Shown: positions 34,388 to 44,585 of the stretch, piece after piece
How the letters are laid out: each line of letters begins with the position of its first letter
How positions within the stretch are numbered: the stretch's first letter is position 1
From: Macrostomum hystrix
Lineage: Eukaryota > Platyhelminthes > Macrostomidae
Reading direction: 5' to 3'
Assembly: GCA_950097015.1 (NCBI GenBank)
Contig: CATNEN010000041.1
Span: 3,079,501 to 3,143,500, forward strand
Length of the DNA: 64,000 nt
The notes under the pieces: generated by a model
The model's input: only the letters and a program-made list of their open reading frames with translations
What the model was told of the DNA's origin: nothing
Database searches by the model: none
Program-made: the position numbers and the translations under genes

Positions 34388-35935
34388 ATGAAGGACAGTC
34401 GGCCGAGGAGGCACCCGTTGATGGCCCTCAGAGAGCGACTTAAGGGCGGCGGTCCGTTAGGCGCCGGGCCTGCGGCGAAGCGCAGTGCAGCATCTGCCGC
34501 CGCAGCCACTCTGTCCTCGATGACAAGAGCGAAGGAGGCACCGCTGTACTACCTGCCACCTCTCAGGGGAGCAGGGCACCACAGAGCCGGCCCCCAGCTG
34601 CTCAGCGACCAGCTCTATGAGACTGTTCACCCGTTGCTGTTCAACTCGGCCTCGCCCTCCATCAGCGGCATTGCCGGCAGTGGAGGCGACGGCGACTCGC
34701 TGATGCTCGGCGGTGGCGCCGCAGTTGCTAGACTGGGCGGAGGCGGCTCAGGAATCTCTTCCGCAGCCACGTCGTCAGTGTCAACACGGCCAGACAGCGA
34801 CGCCTCGGCTGGAGGACGTCGGCCGAACTGCGACTGCGACTTCTGCCAGCGGGTGGCAGCAGCAGACTTCTCACCAGACATCACAGCGGCGGCGGCGGCC
34901 TTGGCGGCAGCGGCGGCGGCGACAGCTGGATCCGACGTTACCAGGTCCGAGACAATCGACTGGTACAATGTGTCCGCCGAGATCGAGGCCGCTGCTGCTG
35001 CCGCCTCGGCTGCTTCAAAGTCAGCCGCCGTGACTCAGCTGCGTGATCGAGCAACCGCGACAGTTGGAGACAGCACGCGGGAGTTCTTCGGCGATGAAGT
35101 TCGCCTGACACTCCAGAGTTCCGCTGCCATGCCGTCAACAGTGGCCACCGCGGCCGCTGCCTCATCGACGCCGCATCAGCGGGCTCAGCAGAGTCAGCTG
35201 CCTGGAGAGTCCGCGATGCCGCCTTACTCTCGGCAGCTGCTGGCCCGCCTGCTGGCCGAGCCATCACCGAGCACCACTACCAACACGGAGGGTGGTCAGG
35301 ATGGCGACTTTCGGCATTCGCCAACGTCGTCCTCACCATCTGTTGGCAGCTTCATCGTGGGATCGCCGCTGCTGCACAACAGCCGCTGCAGCCCTGCAGC
35401 GAGCGGCGGCCTCACTGGCGGCGCACCCGTCAATCCCGATCTCGCCGGCCTCGACTTCAGCGGCGCTGCCAGCAGCTGCCGGCTGATTGGCTCAGTCGCT
35501 ACCCCGACTTCAACTTCATCGCTGCTGTCTGCGACTCCTCCGCCTCCGCCACCACGGTCGATGCCATCAATTCGGCATCAGAGGCCGCGTCCTCGCCTTC
35601 CTCACTGGAGCAACCTGCGAGTCTCGGGGCTCGCCCAGTCGCCATCCTCGACCTCGTCCTACAAGTCTTCCCTGATACCGTCCAGCACCGAGTCCTCCTT
35701 GAGTGGCTACAGGCCCGGCTCGATTGTGCTCACGCCACCGCCCGGGTTTGGCAGCCCGGCGCCCGATGTCACCGTGGTTGCCGCGGTATCGTCTTCGGCT
35801 GAGGACGACACAGCCAGCCTGGAAGGCGCCGGCTTCGGCCGCGGTGCCTCAGCCCTGCGGCTTCGCCGGTTCCGCAGGATGGCGCCGCAGCTGCGGCGGG
35901 CGAACGCATTTTCGAGTAAGCTGCGCTGGCACTGA
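34388..35935 (+). CDS. single-exon low-complexity protein, function unknown
   Basis: An uninterrupted 515-codon frame in GC-rich DNA, one of the few genes here without introns or arrays. Composition is dominated by Ala, Ser, Gly and Pro runs (ITAAAAALAAAAAATAGS, ATPPPPPPRSMPS) with scattered Arg, suggesting a largely disordered protein. Short ordered-looking pieces are CDCDFCQRV, ETIDWYNVSAEIE and EFFGDEVRLTLQ. The end is Arg-rich (LRLRRFRRMAPQLRR). No signal peptide or membrane segment. The first ATG (34388) is used; ATG 34421 is an alternative. I do not recognise a family. GC-rich DNA easily gives long open frames, so it may not be a gene. Confidence 0.55.
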   Translation: MKDSRPRRHPLMALRERLKGGGPLGAGPAAKRSAASAAAATLSSMTRAKEAPLYYLPPLRGAGHHRAGPQLLSDQLYETVHPLLFNSASPSISGIAGSGGDGDSLMLGGGAAVARLGGGGSGISSAATSSVSTRPDSDASAGGRRPNCDCDFCQRVAAADFSPDITAAAAALAAAAAATAGSDVTRSETIDWYNVSAEIEAAAAAASAASKSAAVTQLRDRATATVGDSTREFFGDEVRLTLQSSAAMPSTVATAAAASSTPHQRAQQSQLPGESAMPPYSRQLLARLLAEPSPSTTTNTEGGQDGDFRHSPTSSSPSVGSFIVGSPLLHNSRCSPAASGGLTGGAPVNPDLAGLDFSGAASSCRLIGSVATPTSTSSLLSATPPPPPPRSMPSIRHQRPRPRLPHWSNLRVSGLAQSPSSTSSYKSSLIPSSTESSLSGYRPGSIVLTPPPGFGSPAPDVTVVAAVSSSAEDDTASLEGAGFGRGASALRLRRFRRMAPQLRRANAFSSKLRWH

Positions 35936-37555
35936 CTCGGCGCAGAATTGTTTTACTGAGGTCCCGCGCCCAGAGATTTGTTTTAATTAGTTAGCGTAAT
36001 ATTCTTAGTTTTTTCTCAGCTTTTCCTATTGAGACACTTCAAAGCAGGCTTTTATTGCGAACTCAGCAGGTTTTAAGCTGATTCCCGTGACCCACCTGTA
36101 CAGCCGCCCCGCCCCATTCGCTAATATAATACGTGTGTAATATCGGTGACAGTCTGCCTGCGGATTGCAGGACACCATTCTGCTCCTCTCCCAGCTTGAA
36201 GTCCCTTGTTCAAACTCTCAGTTGTTTTAGACCCGTTTTGCTTGCTTCCTCGCTTTTTGTCTTGAAACACTTTTTATCGATCGATTGGACCAAGTGCTTC
36301 TCAGCTCACGAGAGCGCTTATTTTAGTCTTTGTAGTATTTGCTCATCAGTTGGCAGTCTTTGTTCCTGTGGCTGCGTTATTGATAATCTTCATAATAGAA
36401 AACTGAAAATTGCGCGAGTCCGAGACAATGGGTCTGAGTTATCAACTAATTCCGCCAGGTTTGGCACGCTTTTCATGTTGCAGGAAAATTTTATCCACTT
36501 TTTGCAGCTTAAATTTTGCAGCGCAACTTTGGTTCTCAGAATATCGAATATGAAAACGCATTTTATATTTGTACAATATTTTCCAGACTTCATTTGTCAT
36601 TTGAGAGGATGCACAAGCAAAGAGTGGGCTAAAGTTAAGTCGATATACAAGAAATCAGTTTTTTTCTAATTAAATTATCACTTCGACATGTGAATTAGCC
36701 CAAAAATGTATTGCATTTATTCTCTTACCGTTAAATTCTACTATCAGTAGCGAGTCACGAAGTTCGAAATATAAGTCAAAAATTAGCTTTGACTGATGGC
36801 TTACACAGGCACGAGACTCGCATTGGTTGGCCCTTTCCGCCCTGTGACGGCTGACACTATCGGCACTCCAACAGCTCATTCTGTTACACACAGACGCTCA
36901 GAAGGGCAGGGAGACAGTGGGTGAGTCGGTCTTGAAGAGCCTTGCTGCTGAGCGTGCCGTATAGCAGCGGCAGGCAGCGGGCCCTATTATCATAGAGCCC
37001 GCAATGTCTCTGTGCATTGTTGTCAGTTTTCCGCACCGCCGACCCCCCTTGCCCCTTCATCTCCTCACAGCCAGCAGCGGAGTCTGTCTGCTTTGAATGG
37101 CCATTTTCTGTATTCGTGCTTCACCGCTGCCAAAATGCTGGACTGCTGGCGGAGACCCATGTGGGGGGAGCGGCTACCCGTTGCAGTTTTTTTGGTCAGG
37201 GCAGGGGTTGGAGACACAACGCTACTCAAGTTGTCAGGGTAACATTCACGAAGAGATGAAGGGCAGGTGAGGGGAGGCTGCAGCTGCGCTCAGAATTTGT
37301 TGCCAATGCGAGAGCATTGTTTTCTGTCCCCAGCCTGTCCTCCGCTCCTCTGCCCCGCTCTTCTTTATTTTCTTCTTCTGCTGTGTTTTGTGGATTCTTT
37401 GCAATCCTATTTTCTGACCACCCGCCCGCGCCTCCCAATTTCCTCATCCCAACAGCCAATTCCCAGCAAGCCAGGGAGTTTCTGGTGCAGGCCATAAGCA
37501 GAGGACTCAGGTGCTCACTCTTCAGGTTTCTTCAAAACAGAGATCCACTGCAGCA
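35936..37555. other. intergenic, with probable 5' UTR of the calmodulin-like gene
   Basis: AT-rich to about 36900 with no credible ORF. From 37400 a pyrimidine-rich acceptor-like stretch ending cccaacag and a second tcttcag near 37524 suggest 5' UTR splicing just before the calmodulin-like ATG. Confidence 0.4.
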
Positions 37556-38041
37556 ATGGCGGCGGCTACTAACCCTTCTGACGAGCCTGAGGTGAGCGAG
37601 GAGGAGCTGACGCGGTGGAACGACGTGTTCTCCCTGTTCGACAAGTACGGCGACGGCAACATCGACAATGACACTCTGGGCGCCGTAATGCGCGCGCTTG
37701 GCCGATTGCCCACGGAGGCAGAGCTGCAGAAGCTCATCGCAGAAGTCGACACGGACGGCAACGGGACCATGGACTTTGACGAGTTCTACCAGGTCATGTT
37801 GCGGTTTCCTAAGCTGCAGGGCTCCGTGGAGGAGCTCTCAGACGCCATCAAGGTGCTGGACCACAATTGCGATGGCTACATAAACATGCAGGAGCTGCGG
37901 CACCTGCTCACCACCAAGGGCGAGCCGCTGACTGATGAGGAGTTGGACGCTCTGCTCAACACCTTTCCTGCCGACGGCGATGGACGCGTCTCCTACCGGC
38001 TCATTGCTGAGAGCATCTGCGACTTGGGCGAGGAGTTGTGA
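37556..38041 (+). CDS. calmodulin-like EF-hand protein
   Basis: A 161-aa protein in one exon, the length and four-EF-hand plan of calmodulin or troponin C. EF2 (DTDGNGTMDFDE) and EF3 (DHNCDGYINMQE) keep all calcium-binding positions. EF1 (DKYGDGNIDNDT) lacks the usual residue at position 3 and the final Glu. EF4 (PADGDGRVSYRL) lacks both the first Asp and the final Glu. Probably two calcium ions are bound. The start ATG is preceded by gcagca and follows an acceptor-like tract. The short N-terminal extension MAAATNPSDEPEV is not in calmodulin itself. It could be a divergent calmodulin-like or troponin C-like sensor. Confidence 0.85.
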   Translation: MAAATNPSDEPEVSEEELTRWNDVFSLFDKYGDGNIDNDTLGAVMRALGRLPTEAELQKLIAEVDTDGNGTMDFDEFYQVMLRFPKLQGSVEELSDAIKVLDHNCDGYINMQELRHLLTTKGEPLTDEELDALLNTFPADGDGRVSYRLIAESICDLGEEL

Positions 38042-38293
38042 GCTGCAGAGGGTTTTGGACGCACATGTACTTTTATCTGTATCGGGAGTCTTATTCAGAA
38101 TTTGTGCTGCCTCCGCACTGAGATCAAGACATAATTTATTTTTATGTTTGTATCTTGGTTTTATAACTTCACTGGTGTCGAAATTTAGTTCCCGAAGTTC
38201 GAAGTTTTGAATATTACATGCAGATGACAATCAAAGCCGTCAGCAAAAACCTGCTTTGGTGCTGATTCACCTGCAAACACTGAGGCAAAGGAA

Positions 38294-38299
38294 AATAAA
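38294..38299 (+). promoter_or_regulatory. poly(A) signal AATAAA for the calmodulin-like gene
   Basis: Canonical hexamer 253 nt downstream of the stop codon, just before a tandem repeat. Confidence 0.5.
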
Positions 38300-38337
38300 T
38301 AGACTGGCTCGAATTGGACGAAATTCTGGGGCGTGAG

Positions 38338-38586
38338 AAACGATTTGTATCTCATGGAATCATACACTTGCACATGGAATTCGGGTGAAACGATTTGTAT
38401 CTCATGGAATCATACACTTGCACATGGAATTCGGGTGAAACGATTTGTATCTCATGGAATCATACACTTGCACATGGAATTCGGGTGAAACGATTTGTAT
38501 CTCATGGAATCATACACTTGCACATGGAATTCGGGTGAAACGATTTGTATCTCATGGAATCATACACTTGCACATGGAATTCGGGC
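38338..38586. repeat. 50-bp minisatellite x5
   Basis: Five near-perfect units, each with gaaacgatttgtatctcatg and cttgcacatggaattcgggt, downstream of the calmodulin-like gene. Confidence 0.97.
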
Positions 38587-41500
38587 ATCATTTTCGCAAG
38601 AGATCTAAGGATCCTGTAAAGAATACTTTTTCTGCCAGCAGTTTGCGTTGCCAAAAACTTTGCAGTGCCCAACTGCTTTGTATTCTGCATCGAATAGTAT
38701 TTGCATTATTTAGTTTTGTTCCCAGTTTCTACAACAAGGGTTCCGTGAGAGATCGAGCAGTGGCCTTAAAAAAGATCAGTAGTTCAATATTATAATTACG
38801 GTCTATAATATTCATGTATATGTAATGCACCTATGCGACATGAATGAATTACAATATTATTGTTTTCAATAGCTCTAGATAAAGAATGTCAAAATATTTC
38901 GAAATAATGTAAGATTCAGCTCGTAACTAAGACTTTTTAACATGCTATAGACTGCCCTGCTGCAGTGGCTCATGCTGCTACAACAGCACGTTGTACATAC
39001 ACGATAAATACAACATTATTTCTTATAAACTTCTAGCTTCTTAAAAAATTTAAATTTGCGTGGCTATACTTTAATTAATAAGTTTCACTCTATCAAGATC
39101 CAATAATCTAGATCATATATGCAAGGCGCTTGTAGCACAGTCGAACTTTTGAATTGGAATTTCGGGAGTAGGAGGTCCAGTTTTGGAATCTCGATCAGCC
39201 CAAAGGGAAGCACTTTTTACTTGATCCAACACTAATTGAGATCCCTAAGTGCTTCAGTTCACGGAACTTTGAACTTTGTACTATCAGCTCCTGGAATATA
39301 AATTTGAATGTGCGTGGCAGCCTCCCCAGTCTTAAATAGCGTTCGGTAGCGCCACGCAACAGCTGCCTGCGGCTGTACCACTGGCTGTAACCCAGCTAGG
39401 TGCACTTTCTCTAAACTTAATTTACTAAATAAATTTGTATATTTTAGTGTTCGTGAAAACGAATATGAATTTTATGAAATGTTGCAAAATTTGTGGGTCT
39501 GTTGTTAAATGAAAGCTTAGCTGATCGTGCTTTGAAAATTTTCTCTCGATATTTCACAGAAGACCACTTTGTGAAATGTAGGTCTAGGTCTAGGTCTCAT
39601 GCACCGACACCAAGCTGTGATGGTTGGATTACAAATCAGATGCATGGAGAGATAAACTATTAAACGAAGCAGGGCATTCCTTACGTTCCGACCATTTTAT
39701 TTGTCTCGAATTTATACGTTTCACATTTCCGATTGTTTCCGAGACAATTGTGCTTTTTGTGTTCTATATTGTCTTTTTTTACATAAGAAAGTTTGAGCTA
39801 CGTGACGTTCGGGCTTTTTAAGATATAACAAACGTGACAAAAGTCTACCTTATCAGCAAATATTTAAACATTATCTTGTGCATGAAATGCAGTTTACTGT
39901 TACTATAATTAAAGAATAGAGCAGTGAGAGCCAATAAACTGTACGACTACTTTATTGCGACAAGTAAAAAATATTATTTACGAAAATTGTAAAAAAAATT
40001 ATACGACTTATTTTCAGTATTTACTAGGTAGTAGTTATAACTTTCAATAAATTGTTCGCGACTTTTGTCAATCATATTCTTTTTCATGTATGAACCATGC
40101 CGATTGGACAAAGATGTAAATAGGCAAAATATGTAGTAGAGAACAAAAAATATACTCGAGTATTGTAAAGCTAGTCTACTTAAATATTCTATTATAAGAA
40201 CTTATAGTTAGTCTATAAATGTCGTTAATCTATGATTGTGGGAAGTTTAGTACATAATTTGTGTAAATCATTAGGCTCCTTGTTATTTTAAAGAGATTTA
40301 TTTTGTTCCTATACAGAATGCATGTGACAACAGCATAACTAAATAACAAAGACAACCTTGTTTTTCTTATTATTACTTAGCTATCATTTGTATAGTAGGC
40401 CTAGGGCCTAGCTTAATTTGGGATACTGATACTTGAATATTTTTTGTTAATAGCCAACCTAGCTACTGCTAAAATAGCAGCATTGCACAGACAATTTGGT
40501 TATAGAGAAGGGAAGCAATTGTTAATTGATAGCCTAGCTATTCTCCGGACCCTTAAACATGCATACATATAGCTGCTCAGTACCTGGACACCTGCATGGA
40601 CTTATAGCAATATTATATGCATTTTTCCTTTAATTTTTTCATTGTTCACACATAGCCCTAATGCCATAGTAATGAAGGTGATAGTTAGGTCAGAAAATTT
40701 AATTTAATTTAAGGTAAAAATATAATAAAAAAATAAAATGTAATAAAAATAAAAAATCAAATAAGGTAAATATAATTTTTTTATTTTTAATGCACTGTTT
40801 TTTTCATCGAAATAATAATTCTGTTTTCCTTGATTAATTATTTGAAACTGCAAAATATTGCCATAAATTTAATATTAAGGTAAATACAATTTATTATATG
40901 ATAAATTTATTGCCAATCTTTACTATTACTCTTTATTAGTAATTCACCATTTTTTGAAGAAAGCTTTTTTGTCTGTTAGTTATTTTCAATTAATTTAGGT
41001 AAACTTTTTTGTGGTCAAATTTATTTTCCCACACACTGCTACATTCCTGACTAGGCCAACGGCTAATGTAATGATTATCTTAATCATTCAAAATTATAAA
41101 GGCTACAATTACAGTTGGCCTAAAGTCAAATACTACCCTAATGGAGAATATATGCTGTAATTTCTTTCCCAAGCATTATGGTGCTAGGCTTCTTGTCAGG
41201 TTTGAGTTTTGAACTGTCCAGAATTTACTATAGAAGAAAGTTATAGGAAAGGCATTCAGACATTAGGGTCTGTGGTAACTAGCTTATAGGCAAGATGCAT
41301 ATAGTATAGACACTCATTGTCTTCTAAATATAATTGCTAACTTTGTCTTATGAGTGAGTAGCCACCTGTCAGGAAATAATAGCAGGGTATGAACTGAGAG
41401 CAACTTGAATCCCATTGGGTGTAAGGTAGTAAAGATAGAAAGAATTGAAACAAAAATAATAAAGCCAGAGTCAAGAGTCTTACAAGGAGGATTGAAACCA

Positions 41501-43029
41501 TGCTGCTCCTTTGCTAGTTCGCTGGTTTGTATTCTTTTTACTTTGTAGTGGTTGTTCTCTGAGTAGCTAACTCAATAGGATTGGTTCTTGGTGTATCACA
41601 AGCTTCACATCACCCTATATATATATATATACAAGATTAAGAAAGGTGAGTGCTAACGCAAGGTGATGGTTTAGCAATATAAATGTAGGGCTGACCAATC
41701 AGGCACCAACCTGGCTATGCAGAACCAGTTTGTGTTGGCCATCAGAGTGGGGGTAGGGTTAGGTCTAAGGCCTCATAGGGCTGAGGCTAGGTGGGGCATG
41801 GCTACACAGCTCCAGCATTGCAAGGGCAATTGCAAGGGGGCAGCCATCAGAGTGCTTTAGATTAGCAAGTACAGGCCAGGTGGGAGAAGTGGATTGGAAG
41901 GTGGAGCTAAGGTAGAACTGAGATAGGATGAGGCAAAGGCAAAACAAGGCAAGGGTACAGGTCACAACATATTGCTATTAAGTAATACAATTTTTCATTT
42001 AATTTAATTTGTTTAAATTTACAATTTATTACCAAAAAGGAAAAACATATATGTTTCTGCACAGTTATTAACTGTTATAAATTTTTTTCTATGCTAGCAT
42101 AATTAAAGTTATTTCTGATAGGCAGAAAACATACAGTTGGAGTATATTATTATAACACATGCCCAGCATTATTTCCTATATTAAAATACACACACTTTTA
42201 ATTAGTAAACAAAGCCCAGTATAAGCAATGTCAATTGAGAATGTGCTATACACATTCTACTTTTTATGTTTTAAAATCAGATAAAACTTTATGTTATCAA
42301 TATTTTGCATTAGGCATAACAGATTTTCTATTAGGCCCTTTTGATCATTCAATATAGTCTTAAAATTGTAAAAGTATTATATTGAAAGCCAACACATTTT
42401 TTCTAATATTTATGTTTGCTTTATTGAGAAGGGTATATCGAAAAGTCACGAAAAATGCATGAAAAAGTTAATTTTTCATTATTATGATAAGCTTTAATAA
42501 GATAACATTTTTTAATCTAATGGATGAGTATGCCCACACTGCTCTGCATAGCTGTTTAGATGTCTTCTCTGATACATTAATTATTTTATGAGTGGTCTAA
42601 ATGTCAACATATATTTCTAAAGTAAAAAATATTTTTATACATTCAGAATATTGTATTAGAATCATACAAACTATATTGTTAATTTTTGTTTTGGTTGTTT
42701 ATTAAGTCACTTTAATAAGTTTCATTTCTATGCATGATGTAGATCTGAATTTATGTACACCTCTTTTGTAATATTGAGTACACAAGTATCGAGTGTACTC
42801 ATGGGACTACTCACATCACTATCTTGACTATGGCATAAGACTTGAAACTTTACATATGTGAAAACTGCTTCTAGGACAATTAAAATATTTTTAGCAATTT
42901 ATATTTCTATGAGGATGATTGATTAGCACATTTAGCATGAGAATATAATGAAAGTTACATTCTGCAATAGCCACACTGAGTGCACACCTGTTTGTAAAAT
43001 AATGATATATTAGTCTGTGTAGTGCACCC
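38587..43029. other. AT-rich gene desert
   Basis: About 4.4 kb with no ORF of coding character and no minisatellite beyond a short (AT)n near 41620. A somewhat less AT-rich island at about 41690-41960 has only a 66-codon frame. No transposon remnant is recognised. Confidence 0.6.
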
Positions 43030-43200
43030 TATTGTTGGGCTTCTCCTGCTCAGATGATGGTGAAGTCTGCGCTGCAGTGCACCCTGGTGTTGGGCTTCTC
43101 CTGCTCAGATGATGGTGAAGTCTGTGCTATAGTGCACCCTGGTGTTGGGCTTCTCCTGCTCAGATGATGGTGAAGTCTGTGCTATAGTGCACCCTGGTGT
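43030..43200. repeat. 54-bp tandem repeat x3 containing the 3' end of a coding region
   Basis: Units share gttgggcttctcctgctcag and atgatggtgaagtctg. The rightmost copy is the true C-terminal coding end and stop; the left copies repeat it in the 3' UTR. Confidence 0.9.
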
Positions 43201-43829
43201 TGGGGTTCTTCTCCCGCCTGGCAATCCAGTCCCGGGTTTTCGCTGAGAAGAGCCGCTGCGCGATTTCGGATCTCTCCTCTTCGGTCTTTGGCGCCTGCTT
43301 TCGGCGCTTTAGTCGCTGATTGGACTTGGTGACCTCCGGCTCCGTGTAGGCGAACTGTTTGTCCCGCAGCGCCTTCGCGCCGGTGCTAGACACGGTCGGC
43401 TGGCGTAGGCGCTGCGTGATGGCGTCCAACTCCTCCTTCGACACCTGGTTGAAAGCCCGCGATGAGCTGTGCCTATTGGTGTAGGGGTCCACCCAGCTGG
43501 CCGTGGGGCCCTGCTGCACGTAGGGCGACCGCGGCCTGATCCACTTCTTCTCTCGCGGCTGCTCTCGCTGGGCCCTGTCGGACTCGCTGGAGTCCTTTCT
43601 GTGGCCCTGGGTGCAAATCAGAGCTCCATTATCTAATCATGACTGGTATCCTGTGCATACTTCAAATAGTTAATTTACTCTTTGTTGAGTACGTTTTCTA
43701 AATCTGTTATTTGACATCCGCAATTATAGAAATGCAGTTCACGAATGGCTTGTAGTCAGGTCCGAGTCATTCACTCACTTGCTCCTCCTTGCCGTGTCTC
43801 TCGCCCTGTCGCGGGCTGCTGTTGGACAT
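43160..43829 (-). CDS. unrecognised 165-aa basic protein
   Basis: Two exons (minus), 43829-43779 and 43606-43160, joined in phase 0 with gtgagt and cccag sites. The protein starts MSNSSPRQGERHGKEEQ and is strongly charged. A middle section, PTASWVDPYTNRH then SKEELDAITQRLRQPT, looks like a conserved short motif. The C-terminal half is Arg/Lys/Glu-rich, probably helical, and ends NTRVHYSTDFTII. No signal peptide or membrane segment. It is head-to-head with the RNF19 gene. I cannot name a family; small axonemal proteins share this style, but that is only an impression. Confidence 0.75.
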
Positions 43830-44585
43830 TCAATTTGCTGCTTGCTGTTCGATCTTCTCAAGAATTCTGGTTGCTATGACAACGCTTGGCTCTCCGAGCG
43901 CCAATGCAACGGAGTCTGGGAAGGGGTTGCTGCGTCTGTCAGCTGCGACTGACAGTTTTATTCTGCCGCTGCTGTCTAAGCTGCCTTCAGGCTGCAGCCA
44001 AGCCCAGTCTCCGAGCTGCACCTGATAGTGCATTGCCCATGTACACTCATTATTTGTCAGCTGCTACAAGCATTGGGCACTCGGTGCTGCTCTGTCTGGC
44101 CTTTCTGTTTGCACCCTGAGGTGAGGTAAGAAAAATTAATTTCTGCCGGCCTGCCAGCTGTTTCAGCTCGACCTTATCTGACTGCTCAGACACATTTGAG
44201 ACTCTCTGTGCACTCATTTATAAATTGAGTTTGTTAAGCTGAGCCAAATGCTTATTATATCTGCTTTTGAGTCCTTGCAGAGCGGTGTTGACTTGTCCTG
44301 GCACTAACTAAATGCCCGGTTTAGTCTAGTGTGTTTGTCAAATTTGTCTTAGCAATGCTGTTGTCCAGTTGCTGTGCGCTGATCTGTCAATTATCATTCG
44401 CAGGTTTTAGGCATTGGGTGACGTAAATGCCCGATGATTGCAATTTTAAGGCGCCTTTCATCCATGTAGAATCACATATTAGCCAGCTGCAGGACTTGGT
44501 TTCAGTTTTTGCCCATTTACGAGCTATTCAGCTTCCCAACTCTCACCACTCCAGCCTCCCGCTCCGTGCCTCAACCTGCGAGATT
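43830..44585. promoter_or_regulatory. divergent promoter region
   Basis: About 750 bp between the ATGs of two genes reading outward. An acceptor-like cattcgcag at 44402 suggests an intron in the 5' UTR of the + strand gene. Core elements are not evident. Confidence 0.4.

Noticed and set aside
36133-36669. 178-codon frame after the single-exon gene
   Set aside because: Starts at a GTG, AT-rich, Cys/Phe/Leu-rich mixture with no motif; typical chance frame.
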